In this document: positions 36,868 through 46,214 of the stretch, one piece after another
Numbering within the stretch: the stretch's first letter is position 1
Layout of the letters: each line of letters opens with the position of its first letter
Assembly (NCBI RefSeq): GCF_000382165.1
Contig: NZ_KB907702.1
Location: 186,001-250,000 of the forward strand
DNA length: 64,000 nucleotides
From: Arsukibacterium perlucidum DSM 18276
GTDB taxonomy: Bacteria; Pseudomonadota; Gammaproteobacteria; Enterobacterales; Alteromonadaceae
Reading direction: 5' to 3'
Position numbers and translations under genes: made by a program
Notes under the pieces: generated by a model
Seen by the model: only the letters and a program-made list of their open reading frames with translations
Databases searched by the model: none
What the model was told of the DNA's origin: nothing

Positions 36868-37833
36868 ATGACCGCAATTAAACTGGGGGTAGTTATGGAC
36901 CCCATCAGCCAGATTAATATTAAAAAAGATTCCAGCTTTGCCATGCTGCTTGAAGCCCAGCATCGTGGTTACGAAATCCACTATATGGAAATGGCTGACT
37001 TGTACCTGCTGGCAGGTGAAGCCCGGGCTACCACTAAAACCCTGACCCTGCGCGAGGATAAAAGCAGCTGGTATCAGTTTAATAGAGAACAGGACATTGC
37101 CCTGGCGGAGTTAAACGTTATTTTAATGCGCAAAGACCCGCCATTCGATACCGAATATATATACGCGACTTATATGTTGGAGCGGGCTGAGCAAGCGGGC
37201 TGTCTTATTGTAAATAAGCCACAAAGCCTGCGAGATGCCAACGAAAAGCTGTATACCGCCTGGTTTAGCCAGTTTACCCCGAAAACCCTGGTAAGCCGTG
37301 ATGCAGCGCGCTTAAAAGCGTTTTATCGGGCCGAGCAGGACGTGATTTTAAAACCGCTGGACGGCATGGGCGGCGCTTCTATTTTCCGGTTAAAACCCGG
37401 TGATGCTAATGTCAGTGTGATTATTGAAACCTTAACAGAACACGGCAGCCGCTATGCTATGGCGCAACAGTATATTGCTAAAATAAGTGAAGGTGACAAA
37501 CGCATTTTAGTAGTTGATGGCGAGCCGGTGCCTTACTGTCTGGCCCGGATCCCGGCCAGCGGCGAAACCCGCGGCAATCTGGCTGCTGGCGGTCGTGGTG
37601 AAGCAAGGCCGCTATCCGAGTCAGACTGGGCTATCGCCCGGGCGCTGGGGCCGGTGTTAAAAGAAAAAGGGCTGATTTTTGTTGGTTTAGATGTAATTGG
37701 TGATAAGCTTACTGAGATAAATGTAACCAGTCCCACCTGTATTCGTGAAATCGAGGCGGCCTTTCCGGTAAGCATTACCGGTATGTTATTCGATGCTATC
37801 GAGCAACGCCTGGCCGCTACCACAATGCTCTAA
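36868..37833 (+). CDS. gshB: glutathione synthetase
   Basis: A 321-residue ATP-grasp enzyme joining gamma-glutamylcysteine and glycine. Motifs: KLGVVMDPISQI at the N-terminus, VLMRKDPPFD, VILKPLDGMGGASIFR (ATP binding), and INVTSPTCIREIE at the C-terminus. The ATG at 36868 has GAGG upstream; the longer frame overlaps rsmE and is rejected. Confidence 0.96.
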   Translation: MTAIKLGVVMDPISQINIKKDSSFAMLLEAQHRGYEIHYMEMADLYLLAGEARATTKTLTLREDKSSWYQFNREQDIALAELNVILMRKDPPFDTEYIYATYMLERAEQAGCLIVNKPQSLRDANEKLYTAWFSQFTPKTLVSRDAARLKAFYRAEQDVILKPLDGMGGASIFRLKPGDANVSVIIETLTEHGSRYAMAQQYIAKISEGDKRILVVDGEPVPYCLARIPASGETRGNLAAGGRGEARPLSESDWAIARALGPVLKEKGLIFVGLDVIGDKLTEINVTSPTCIREIEAAFPVSITGMLFDAIEQRLAATTML

Positions 37834-37852
37834 CTGCAATAGTGAGGTAGGT

Positions 37853-38410
37853 ATGCAAGATTTCCAGGATCACTTTTTAATTGCCATGCCAGCGCTGGAC
37901 GACCCGATGTTTAAGCGCAGTGTCACCTATATTTGCGAACATACTGCCGAAGGCGCTATGGGAATTGTGATTAACCATCCGCTGAACGTTACCTTAGCCG
38001 ATTTATTAAAACAGTTACGAATTGAGTTTGATGGTAAAAGCCCGGTCGCCAACAGCGCGGTGTGTGCCGGTGGCCCGGTGCAAAGCGATCGTGGCTTCGT
38101 GCTGCATAGCACTAAGGGTGGCTACAGTAGTAGCTTAGAGCTGAATAATGGCCTGATGGTCACCACCTCCAAAGATATCTTAATTGACTTAACCACCGCC
38201 GCTGCACCAGAGAAATTTCTGCTGGCGCTGGGTTATGCCGGCTGGACAGCAGGCCAGCTCGAGCAGGAAATTGCTGATAACAGCTGGTTAGTTATTCCTG
38301 CTGACAACAACATCATTTTTGATATCGGCCATGCGGAAAAATGGCAGTCTGCCACCGCTAAAATGGGTATTAAACCCTGGCAGCTAACCGCAGAGGCTGG
38401 CCACGCGTAA
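37853..38410 (+). CDS. yqgE: YqgE/AlgH family protein
   Basis: A 185-residue UPF0301 protein ([57 protein letters not shown]). Function is not firmly established; the family is called AlgH in Pseudomonas. The ATG at 37853 has GAGG upstream. It sits between gshB and ruvX, and its stop overlaps the ruvX start (TAATG). Confidence 0.93.
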   Translation: MQDFQDHFLIAMPALDDPMFKRSVTYICEHTAEGAMGIVINHPLNVTLADLLKQLRIEFDGKSPVANSAVCAGGPVQSDRGFVLHSTKGGYSSSLELNNGLMVTTSKDILIDLTTAAAPEKFLLALGYAGWTAGQLEQEIADNSWLVIPADNNIIFDIGHAEKWQSATAKMGIKPWQLTAEAGHA

Positions 38411-38832
38411 TGAGCAGTAACAAAACCGTACTCTGCTTTGACTACGGCACTAAAAGTATTGGCGTGGCGGTAGGAAATGATCTTACCGGCAGCGCCACTT
38501 TATTAGCCGCGCTAAAAGCGCAGGACGGCACCCCCAACTGGGATCAGATAGCTAAACTTATTGCTGACTGGCAGCCACAATTGCTGCTGGTTGGCTTACC
38601 GTTAAACATGGACGGCACCGAGCAGGATTTTACCACCCGCACCCGTAAATTTGCCAACCGGCTGCATGGCCGTTACGGTTTACCTGTTGAGCTGCATGAT
38701 GAACGTTTATCCACTGCCGATGCCCGCAGCCGCCTGTTTGCCGAAGGGGGCTACCGTAAGCTGACTAAAGATAAAATAGACAGTTTGTCGGCGCAGATTA
38801 TATTTGAAGGTTGGTATGAGCAACAGCCATGA
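38410..38832 (+). CDS. ruvX: Holliday junction resolvase-like RuvX (YqgF)
   Basis: A 140-residue RNase H-fold nuclease. Motifs: [15 protein letters not shown] (catalytic Asp), [17 protein letters not shown], and DERLSTADA near the end. In E. coli YqgF acts in pre-16S rRNA 5'-end maturation. It is coupled to yqgE by a TAATG overlap and overlaps the following small gene by 17 bp. Confidence 0.95.
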   Translation: MSSNKTVLCFDYGTKSIGVAVGNDLTGSATLLAALKAQDGTPNWDQIAKLIADWQPQLLLVGLPLNMDGTEQDFTTRTRKFANRLHGRYGLPVELHDERLSTADARSRLFAEGGYRKLTKDKIDSLSAQIIFEGWYEQQP

Positions 38833-39058
38833 ACCTGACATCGCCACAGGTTTTTATCAGCATTACAAGGGAGCCTATTATCAGGTTCTTCATCTGGCCC
38901 GCCATAGTGAAACCGACGAATGGCTGGTTATTTACCGGGCACTTTACGGCGATTTTGGCTTATGGGCCCGCCCGGCCAGCATGTTTACTGAAACAGTGGA
39001 AATTGCCGGTGAAGAACTGGCGCGTTTCCAATTTATTGGGTATCAGTCGCCCGTTTAA
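38816..39058 (+). CDS. DUF1653 family small protein
   Basis: An 80-residue protein with the DUF1653 pattern: [46 protein letters not shown]. This is a small beta-rich fold of unknown function. The ATG at 38816 has GAAGG 5 bases upstream, inside the ruvX coding sequence, giving a 17-bp overlap. It ends the rsmE-gshB-yqgE-ruvX group. About 160 bp of non-coding sequence follows with no clear terminator. Confidence 0.85.
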   Translation: MSNSHEPDIATGFYQHYKGAYYQVLHLARHSETDEWLVIYRALYGDFGLWARPASMFTETVEIAGEELARFQFIGYQSPV

Positions 39059-39222
39059 CGCTTATTTACACCCTTAATGAACCAATTCTGCCGAAAATCA
39101 CCGTAAACAACCGCTTATCATTTACTTCACTCCCATTCAGGCAAATCGTTTTACACTGCTTGCAGTTGATTATGACAAAACTCGTTACATTTAACTTTTT
39201 TGTTAACACCTGGGAGCATGAT

Positions 39223-39507
39223 ATGTTTGAATCGTCAGAGTGGTTACATTTATACCAACAAAGCAGCGTGGGATTTTTTCTTTGGTTTATCCCATTGTTT
39301 GTTGTTATTTATTTTATCCCAAGCCTGATTGCACTATTTTTTAACCGCAAACACCTTGGCAAAATTGTCCTGGCAAATATACCGGCTGGTTTTTCTGTGA
39401 TTGCCTGGTGTGCCCTGATAGGTGTGGCGTTTAGTGGCAAGCTGCTGGACAAGAACTTATTTAATAAAAACAAAACCAGCCAACCAGTGGAGAACACTCA
39501 TGAGTAA
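39223..39507 (+). CDS. small membrane protein, superinfection-immunity (Imm) like
   Basis: A 94-residue protein with two membrane helices (about 16-37 and 49-70). The core YFIPSLIALFFNRKHLGKIVLANIPAG and IAWCALIGVAF resembles the T4 Imm-like superinfection-immunity domain that is widespread in bacterial chromosomes, where its role is unclear. GGGAG lies 6 bases before the ATG at 39223, which decides the start. It overlaps the YIP1 gene by 8 bp and heads the seven-gene exporter/regulator operon. The family assignment is from memory of the motif and is moderate. Confidence 0.65.
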   Translation: MFESSEWLHLYQQSSVGFFLWFIPLFVVIYFIPSLIALFFNRKHLGKIVLANIPAGFSVIAWCALIGVAFSGKLLDKNLFNKNKTSQPVENTHE

Positions 39508-40195
39508 CAATGTCAGCCAGGCGCTGCTGGATATTTATGTCGCGCCCAAACAACTGTTTAATGTGCTTCCGGAAAAAAAAGGCTGGAGCTGGTTTCCCCT
39601 GCTGCTGATCCTTGCGGTTAATATGTTTGGCGTCTGGTACTTTTACTCGGGTATGAGCCCTGAGTGGGTAGTTGAGCAACAAATTGCCCAGGTAGCTCAC
39701 AGTATGTCCCCGGCAGAAATTGCAGAAAGCCGGGCAGTAATGGGCCAGATGGCGGACAAAACCGGCATTATTTCGGTAGCAGCCATTCTGGTGATAACAC
39801 CGATAATGATGGCTATTATGGCGTTATATTTGATGCTGGTGGGCAACCCGGGCCAAAAAAGGCCTTATGGTGACTGGTTTGCGCTGGCGGTATGGAGCAA
39901 TATGCCAGGTGTACTAAACATGCTGGGCCTGATTATTCTGGTGTTGATCAGCAGCGACCCTAACCTACCACTAACCACAGTCAACTACTTATCGCTAAAC
40001 CAATTACTGTTTGGCCTGGAGCCTGGTGCTGCCTGGTATACCTGGGCTGAAAACTTTAACTTAATCTATCTGTGGATAGCGGGCTTATTTGCTGTCGGCC
40101 TGCATAGCTGGAGTGGTTATAGCGCAGCGAAAAGCGCCCTGCTGGGTTCTTTACCACTGCTGCTGATTTATGGGCTATGGGCCGTATTTATCTGA
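39500..40195 (+). CDS. YIP1 family membrane protein
   Basis: A 231-residue inner-membrane protein with about five hydrophobic segments. It has the YIP1 pattern: an amphipathic start (ALLDIYVAPKQLFNVLPEKKGWSWFPLLLIL), then helices near 30-47, 95-118, 132-155, 185-205 and 210-228. YIP1-like proteins in bacteria are of unknown function and often lie next to transporters. The start is fixed by the ATGAGTAA overlap with the previous stop and GGAG 7 bases upstream. The exporter's periplasmic subunit follows after 22 bp. Confidence 0.8.
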   Translation: MSNNVSQALLDIYVAPKQLFNVLPEKKGWSWFPLLLILAVNMFGVWYFYSGMSPEWVVEQQIAQVAHSMSPAEIAESRAVMGQMADKTGIISVAAILVITPIMMAIMALYLMLVGNPGQKRPYGDWFALAVWSNMPGVLNMLGLIILVLISSDPNLPLTTVNYLSLNQLLFGLEPGAAWYTWAENFNLIYLWIAGLFAVGLHSWSGYSAAKSALLGSLPLLLIYGLWAVFI

Positions 40196-40217
40196 GCCGG
40201 CTAAACGGATTTAACCA

Positions 40218-41369
40218 ATGAAAAAACTGCTGATATTACTGGTTATTGTTGCCGTGCTGGTTGGGCTAATCAGCCTGAGCCAATACCGTAAACAACAACA
40301 AACTACCAGCGTTACCACGGCGCTGGTTAGTGAAGGCGCGCTGGCCGACAGTATTCTGGCCTCTGGCAATCTGGAGTTTAATACCCAAATCCAGATCCGC
40401 TCTGAAGTAACAGGCCGGGTGTTGGAAGTGCTGGTTGAAGAAGGCGAAGTGGTGACAAAAGGCCAGATTTTAATGCGGCTTGATGACACCGCTTTTGCCG
40501 CTGACGTCAATCGCACCCGGGCCATGGTGCAAAGCCAGCAAATTGATATTGCCCGGGCCAAAGCACAACTGGCTGATTTACAACGTCAGTTCAGCCGGCA
40601 ACAACAGTTATATAGCAGCGGGCTTGTTCAGCAGGAAACTATAGACAGCTTGCAAAGTCAGCTTGATATTGCCGGCATTAATGTCCGGTCAAGTGAAGCA
40701 GCGTTGCAGCAGGGCCTGGCCACCCTGGCAATGGCAGAAGATAATTTAAGTAAAACCGTATACCGGGCGCCCATTGCCGGCTTGCTTGCCACCGTTGATA
40801 TTAAACCCGGCGAAACTGTCATAGCCGGCAGCACCAATATTATTGGAAGCCCGCTAATGACCCTGGCCGATCCCAGTGCCATTCTGGCCGAACTGCGGGT
40901 AGATGAAGCCGATATCGCTAATGTACATATTGGTCAGCAGGCTGAAATTTACGCTGCGGCCTATCCGCATCAGGCTATCAAAGGTGAGGTTATTCAGATT
41001 GCCACTTCTGCCCGATATCTGAACCAAAGTCAGAGCTTGTCATTCCGGGTTAAAGTGTTGTTGCAACCGGAAGACATAGCACTATTTCCCGGCATGAGTT
41101 GCCGGGCAGAAATTATCATGTCGCAAAAACAGCAGAGCATACAGGTACCTATTGCCGCCATCCAGCAAAGTGAAAAGCAATACTACGTCTGGAAAGTTGT
41201 GGACGAGCAGGCAGTGAAACAACCGGTGACCCTGGGCATGGCCACTGATATTGCGCAGGAAGTTGTCACCGGCCTGCAAGCAGGCGATGAAGTAATTGTC
41301 GGCCCGGCCCGCACCATGCTCGGTCTGGCTGAGGGTCGTCGTCTTAACACCGAACGCCAGGACAACTGA
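40218..41369 (+). CDS. MacA-like periplasmic adaptor (HlyD family)
   Basis: A 383-residue membrane-fusion protein. One N-terminal membrane anchor (about 4-22) is followed by a beta-barrel/lipoyl part (TGRVLEVLVEEGEVVTKGQILMRLDD, YRAPIAGLLATVDIKPGETV) separated by a coiled-coil hairpin (about 95-165, Gln/Ala-rich). It links a MacB-type ABC transporter to an outer-membrane channel; no TolC is encoded here. It ends 1 bp before the ATPase gene. Confidence 0.9.
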   Translation: MKKLLILLVIVAVLVGLISLSQYRKQQQTTSVTTALVSEGALADSILASGNLEFNTQIQIRSEVTGRVLEVLVEEGEVVTKGQILMRLDDTAFAADVNRTRAMVQSQQIDIARAKAQLADLQRQFSRQQQLYSSGLVQQETIDSLQSQLDIAGINVRSSEAALQQGLATLAMAEDNLSKTVYRAPIAGLLATVDIKPGETVIAGSTNIIGSPLMTLADPSAILAELRVDEADIANVHIGQQAEIYAAAYPHQAIKGEVIQIATSARYLNQSQSLSFRVKVLLQPEDIALFPGMSCRAEIIMSQKQQSIQVPIAAIQQSEKQYYVWKVVDEQAVKQPVTLGMATDIAQEVVTGLQAGDEVIVGPARTMLGLAEGRRLNTERQDN

Positions 41370-41370
41370 G

Positions 41371-42081
41371 ATGAGCAACGCAGTAATTCAGTTGCAGCAA
41401 GTCAGTAAAAGTTATCAGATGGCCGATGATACATTCTATGCGCTAAAGCAGGTGGATCTGGCCATTGCTGAAAACGACTACGTTGCCATTATCGGCCCTT
41501 CTGGTTCCGGCAAATCAACCTTAATGAATATTCTCGGTTGCCTTGATACTCCCAGCGCCGGCCACTACCAACTGGCAAACCGCGATGTTTCAACCATGAA
41601 TGAAACCGAACTGGCCGAACTTCGCAACGAAGCTGTTGGCTTTATTTTTCAAAGCTTTAACCTGCTACCACGCGCTACCGTGCTGGCTAACGTAATGCAA
41701 CCGCTGATCTACCGGTTAATGGCCAACAGTCAGCGCAAAGCGCTGGCACTGGACGCATTGCGGCGGGTTGGCTTAGCTGATAAAACCACTCATTTACCCA
41801 ACCAGTTATCTGGCGGTCAGCGTCAGCGCGTTGCCATCGCCCGGGCATTGGTAACCAAACCGCGGATCCTGCTCGGCGATGAGCCAACCGGAAACCTGGA
41901 TAGCAAAACCACGAAAGATATCATGACGTTGTTCGATCAGTTGCATCAGGAAGGCCATACCATCATTCTGGTAACCCATGAGCAGGATATTGCCGATCAC
42001 TGTCAGCGGGTGATCCGGCTGGTCGACGGTGAAATTGAACAGGATTTTCGCAATCCAGCGGGAGTTGCCGGCGATGCGTAA
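41371..42081 (+). CDS. MacB-like ABC transporter ATP-binding protein
   Basis: A 236-residue ATPase of the LolD/MacB class. Walker A GPSGSGKST, Q-loop region FIFQSFNLLPRATVLANV, signature LSGGQRQRVAIARAL, Walker B RILLGDEPTGNLDS and the switch His in LVTHEQDIA are all intact. The ATG at 41371 is 1 bp after the adaptor stop. The domain is separate from the permease here, unlike E. coli MacB where both are fused. It overlaps the permease gene by 8 bp. Confidence 0.93.
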   Translation: MSNAVIQLQQVSKSYQMADDTFYALKQVDLAIAENDYVAIIGPSGSGKSTLMNILGCLDTPSAGHYQLANRDVSTMNETELAELRNEAVGFIFQSFNLLPRATVLANVMQPLIYRLMANSQRKALALDALRRVGLADKTTHLPNQLSGGQRQRVAIARALVTKPRILLGDEPTGNLDSKTTKDIMTLFDQLHQEGHTIILVTHEQDIADHCQRVIRLVDGEIEQDFRNPAGVAGDA

Positions 42082-43312
42082 ATTGTTACATGCGGGTTTT
42101 GAGGGCAGCAAAGCTGCTTTTGCTTCAATCCGGGCCCACGGCTTGCGCAGCGCGTTAACAACCCTTGGCATTATTATCGGTGTTGCCGCTGTCATTACTG
42201 TTGTCGCCATTATGCAGGGGCTGAGCCACAGTATTACCAGCCAGCTGGATGATTTAGGCAGTGATATGATCACGCTCAGAGCCTACACCCCTGCGAACCA
42301 GCAAATGCTCGGCATTCATAACCGGCTGCATTATGATGACTTTCTGTTACTGCAAAGCCGGGTAAGCAACGTCGAAGATATGACAGCCAGCATGCAGGCT
42401 TTCAGTATGGGCTCGCAGGTGCAATATGGTCGTAACACTGCCCAATCGCAGATTATCGGTACCGACAGCAGCTATCAGAATGTAGTGCGGGTATATCCGG
42501 AATCAGGTCGCTTTTTATCAGGCAGTGACGATGACCGTCGCCGCCGGGTGGCGTTTATCGGCTCGTCTTTAATTAAGCAGCTTGATTTACCAGCCAACCC
42601 GGTTGGTGAGTTCATTAATTTGTCAGGTGACTGGTTTCGGATCATCGGCGTAGCCGAAACCCGTGGCAGTATGTTTGGCTTTGATCAGGACAACTATATT
42701 ATTGCGCCTTTCAGCACCATCCGCTCGCTTAGTGGTGAACTGGCGGCCCGCAATATTGAGGTAATGTTCCGGCCGGCCGCCGGCGCTGACGCAGAACAAA
42801 TACAGCAACAAATGCGCGCTATTTTGCGCCAGCATTACAAACTTGCCGCAGATGAAGCCGATCCGTTTGAATTTGTCAGTGCAAAGCGAATGATTGAGCA
42901 ATTTAATACCATTACCCGCAGCATTACCCTGGTTGCTGGTGGTATCGTCAGTATCAGTTTATTAGTAGGTGGTATTGGTGTAATGAACATTATGCTGGTC
43001 TCGGTTACCGAACGGACCAGGGAAATTGGGATCGTCAAAGCACTGGGTGCCACACCGCAGTTTATTCTTATTCAGTTTCTGGTAGAGGCTCTGGTACTGT
43101 CGCTGTTTGGCGGCATTATTGGCCTGGCACTTGGCGCTGGTGTTGCCAGTTTTATTGGCTTAATGATGCCAGCCATGCCTGAGGCGCTAGTGCCACTATG
43201 GGCCGTGCTGCTGGCAATTGGTTTTACCACGCTTATCGGCGTAGTATTTGGCCTGGCACCTGCCATTAAAGCCGCCCGTCTTAACCCAATAGATGCACTT
43301 CGTTATGAATAA
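42074..43312 (+). CDS. MacB-like ABC transporter permease (FtsX type)
   Basis: A 412-residue type VII ABC permease: an N-terminal membrane helix (about 25-50; SALTTLGIIIGVAAVITVVAIMQG), a MacB periplasmic core domain (about 55-265) and three C-terminal FtsX helices with GGIGVMNIMLVSVTERTREIGIVKALGA. Such exporters use mechanotransmission to push peptides, lipids or antibiotics across with a periplasmic adaptor. The start is set by the ATGCGTAA overlap with the ATPase stop. Confidence 0.92.
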   Translation: MRKLLHAGFEGSKAAFASIRAHGLRSALTTLGIIIGVAAVITVVAIMQGLSHSITSQLDDLGSDMITLRAYTPANQQMLGIHNRLHYDDFLLLQSRVSNVEDMTASMQAFSMGSQVQYGRNTAQSQIIGTDSSYQNVVRVYPESGRFLSGSDDDRRRRVAFIGSSLIKQLDLPANPVGEFINLSGDWFRIIGVAETRGSMFGFDQDNYIIAPFSTIRSLSGELAARNIEVMFRPAAGADAEQIQQQMRAILRQHYKLAADEADPFEFVSAKRMIEQFNTITRSITLVAGGIVSISLLVGGIGVMNIMLVSVTERTREIGIVKALGATPQFILIQFLVEALVLSLFGGIIGLALGAGVASFIGLMMPAMPEALVPLWAVLLAIGFTTLIGVVFGLAPAIKAARLNPIDALRYE

Positions 43313-44426
43313 ACCCCTATCTTACTGGCGCCAGCACTGGCAGCTGTGCTGGCAAACTAACCGGGCTTACCGTATCGGCCAGGCGCTGACCTTTGTCCTG
43401 TTTGTCAGTTTTTATCTGCTATACAGCCTGCCTTTTATGATGGATGAGCAACAAGGTCTGCTAGTTGTTTTCTTTATTCGCTATCTGCTGGAAGCTACTT
43501 GTTTTGTGCTGGTAAGTCATTTTTTGCTGCGCCCGCCACTTAGAATTTTTTATTATCGCGGTTTCAACCTGGGCACATCTGTCAAATTCGCCGGTTTACT
43601 GATGCTGGCATCATTGATACTGGCGTTGGTAAGCGTTTTTATCTCGTTTTTACCAGCACTTAGCAATACTGATATGCAGCAAATTGCCATTGTCGATAAA
43701 GACAGTGCCGAAGGCCTGCAGATGCACTTCTCGCTCACTACCCTGGTGATAATGATGTGGTCGATGCATTTTGGCCTGTATATTCTATGGAGTCTGTTTT
43801 ACCTTGGCTGGCAGATGCGCCAAAGCCGTATAGCCTTACAGGAAGAAATGCAGCAAGCCAGATTGCAGCAGTTAACCAATCAACTAAACCCGCATTTTCT
43901 ATTTAATGCCTTAAACAGTATCCGGGCACTGATTTTTGAGGATCAGCACAAAGCGGCCGATACCCTTACCCAGCTGGCCGAGTTATTCCGGGTCCATTTA
44001 CAGGCGCACTTGCGGCCAACCGCCAGCCTGCAGGAAGAATGGCTGCTGTGCCAGCACTACCTGAAGATAGAGCAGGTTAGATTGGAGCATCGCCTACAGC
44101 TTGAGGTCAATATTACTGACGATGTATTACAGCAATTACTGCCGACCCTGTGCTTACTTACCTTGTTGGAAAATGCGGTAAAACATGGCATCAGCCCTAA
44201 TGCTGCAGCTGGCAGCATTGCCATCAGCGCCAGCAGGTTAGGTAATAATCGGTGGCAGTTACTGGTGACTAACACCTTTGGCGCAGTATCAGACAGCCAG
44301 TGCACCGGCACCGGGCTCAGCAATTGTCGTAAACGACTGCAACTGATGTTCGGCGAGCAGGCCAGTATCAGCACTGAGCATAATAAAACACATTATATAG
44401 TGCGCCTGGAGCTGCCCTATGCCTAA
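43305..44426 (+). CDS. LytS/YehU-type sensor histidine kinase
   Basis: A 373-residue kinase with four hydrophobic helices in the first 170 residues and a His_kinase (LytS) domain: phospho-acceptor His197 in NQLNPHFLFNALNSI, then an HATPase_c-like part (LCLLTLLENAVKHGI, TGTGLSNCRKRLQLMFG). There is no extracellular ligand domain, so it probably senses through its membrane helices or the exporter itself. Start fixed by the ATGAATAA overlap. It pairs with the LytTR regulator downstream. Confidence 0.9.
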   Translation: MNKPLSYWRQHWQLCWQTNRAYRIGQALTFVLFVSFYLLYSLPFMMDEQQGLLVVFFIRYLLEATCFVLVSHFLLRPPLRIFYYRGFNLGTSVKFAGLLMLASLILALVSVFISFLPALSNTDMQQIAIVDKDSAEGLQMHFSLTTLVIMMWSMHFGLYILWSLFYLGWQMRQSRIALQEEMQQARLQQLTNQLNPHFLFNALNSIRALIFEDQHKAADTLTQLAELFRVHLQAHLRPTASLQEEWLLCQHYLKIEQVRLEHRLQLEVNITDDVLQQLLPTLCLLTLLENAVKHGISPNAAAGSIAISASRLGNNRWQLLVTNTFGAVSDSQCTGTGLSNCRKRLQLMFGEQASISTEHNKTHYIVRLELPYA

Positions 44427-45186
44427 GCACTTTCGAACCTTAATTGTTGATGATGAACGGCTGGCCCGTAACGAATTAAAACGTTTACTGCTAGCTCATC
44501 CCGAATGCGCAGTTGTGGCCGAGGCAGCCAGCGCAGCTGAGGCGCTGGCGATATTGGCACAGCAACAGATTGATTTGGTATTTCTGGATATCCAGATGCC
44601 GGAAGTAACCGGTATCGAGCTGGCAAATAACATTCAGGCCACTACCCGCTTTGTGTTTGTTACTGCCTTTAACAGTTATGCGCTGGATGCGTTTTCACTG
44701 AATGCTATCGATTACTTACTAAAACCGGTTGCGCCAGAACGGCTGGCAAAAACCATTGCCCGCCTGCCGGCAACTGACGCCAGCAGCCAGCTATCGGATA
44801 GCACAGAGCAGCCAATAGCAGAGCATCAAATACAAGAGCAATGGTTACCTGAACATCATGGCATTTTGCTAAAGTTCGGCGATATTAATCGCATAATACG
44901 CTTACAGGAAATTTATCGCTTTGAAAGCATAGGCAACCATGCTGCGGTTTATACCAGCTATGGCAAAAGCTTTTTGCACAGCTCATTGGCCAGAATTGAG
45001 CAAAAGCTGGACCCGGCTTACTTTTTCAAGACCAGCCGGGCCGATATCGTGCGGCTGGATGCCATTGAGCATATCGAAGCAGGGATAAGTTCCGGCTCTA
45101 TGCTGGCGGTACTGCGCGATGGCCAGCAAATAGAAGTCAGCCGGCGCCAGACCCAGCAACTGCGCCAGCTGTTCAGCAGCTTTTAA
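44419..45186 (+). CDS. LytTR family response regulator
   Basis: A 255-residue regulator. The receiver domain has D11-D12, phospho-acceptor D57 (VFLDIQMPE) and the conserved Lys in YLLKPVAPE. The C-terminal LytTR DNA-binding domain (about 150-250) shows IIRLQEIYRFESIGNHAAVYTSYGK, FKTSRADIVRLDAIEHIE and VSRRQTQQLRQLF. It starts with an ATGCCTAA overlap on the kinase stop. It probably regulates its own exporter operon. Its stop overlaps the stop of the converging methyltransferase gene. Confidence 0.92.
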   Translation: MPKHFRTLIVDDERLARNELKRLLLAHPECAVVAEAASAAEALAILAQQQIDLVFLDIQMPEVTGIELANNIQATTRFVFVTAFNSYALDAFSLNAIDYLLKPVAPERLAKTIARLPATDASSQLSDSTEQPIAEHQIQEQWLPEHHGILLKFGDINRIIRLQEIYRFESIGNHAAVYTSYGKSFLHSSLARIEQKLDPAYFFKTSRADIVRLDAIEHIEAGISSGSMLAVLRDGQQIEVSRRQTQQLRQLFSSF

Positions 45187-46082
45187 AGCAAGCTGTTATT
45201 TTCGCTGTGCTGGCGGTACCACTCACCCACAATTAAACTGGCGGCTACGCTGACGTTCAGCGATTCGACCTTGCCGCTGCCCGGAATTTGCAGCGCAATA
45301 TCAGCGCTGTTGGCTACGGCTTTTGATACACCAAACATCTCTTCGCCAAATACAATGACTACTTTTTGCGGCAAAGCCGTTTGATACAACGACTGGCCGC
45401 CATGGCTGGACGTTGTTACCAGGCTATAACCGGCTTGCTTACACAGCTGCAGTGCCAGCGGCATATCGTCGCAGCTGAGCGGGCTGATAAATTCGCCACC
45501 ACCCTCGGCGGTGCGCAGTGCAGCACCCGATTGCAGCAACTGCGGTTCACGCATAATAATGCCGGTAACGCCAAAATGAGCACAAGTACGGGCAATAGCA
45601 CCTAAATTGTGTGGATTTGATACGCCGTCTAAAGCCAGCAAACAATCCTGTTTTGGCTGCTGCTGATTTAAATAATTTGCTATCGACATTACAGGTTTGC
45701 GTTTAACCAGCAGCACTATACCGCCGTGATGCTGGCTGGCCGCTACTTTTTCCAGCTCGGCATCGTCAACAATATGGTAGGCCTTTTTTTCACTGGCCAG
45801 GTACTTCATTACATCGGCAAATTTCGGTGCCATTTGTTGTGAGATATACAAGCGGATCACGGCCTCTGGCCGCTGGCTAAACAACACCCGGCAGGCATTT
45901 TCGCCATAAACTTTGCTCTCGTCATTATGAACAGATGGTCGAGCAGTTTTACTGGCTGGTGTTTTTTTCAACCACGGCTTTTGTAACACGTTTTTTTGTG
46001 GTTCTTGTTGGCGCTTTTTGTTGCCCGTTTTGACGGTTCGTTGCTGCTGGCTGCGGCCAGCGTGCTTTGGTTTATCAACCAT
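45183..46082 (-). CDS. TrmH/SpoU-family RNA methyltransferase (YfiF-like)
   Basis: A 299-residue SPOUT enzyme. A basic, disordered N-terminus (about 1-65, Lys/Gln-rich) precedes the substrate-binding domain (VYGENACRVLFSQRPEAVIRLYIS) and the SpoU domain with ALDGVSNPHNLGAIARTCAHFGV, VIVFGEEMFGVSKAV and QIPGSGKVESLNVSVAAS. It resembles E. coli YfiF, whose RNA target is not settled. I chose the ATG at 46082 (AGGA upstream) over one 14 codons earlier that lacks an SD. Confidence 0.85.
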   Translation of the reverse strand: MVDKPKHAGRSQQQRTVKTGNKKRQQEPQKNVLQKPWLKKTPASKTARPSVHNDESKVYGENACRVLFSQRPEAVIRLYISQQMAPKFADVMKYLASEKKAYHIVDDAELEKVAASQHHGGIVLLVKRKPVMSIANYLNQQQPKQDCLLALDGVSNPHNLGAIARTCAHFGVTGIIMREPQLLQSGAALRTAEGGGEFISPLSCDDMPLALQLCKQAGYSLVTTSSHGGQSLYQTALPQKVVIVFGEEMFGVSKAVANSADIALQIPGSGKVESLNVSVAASLIVGEWYRQHSENNSLL

Positions 46083-46214
46083 TAAAATGTCCTGCATCAC
46101 GCGAAATGACGCCGATTTTACCATCGCTACCGCGCTATTACTTGTATTTTTCCGTTACCCCAGTATCCTTGGCCGCATTATTGTAAAGTGTCATCAAATC
46201 AGGGCCACTGCAGC

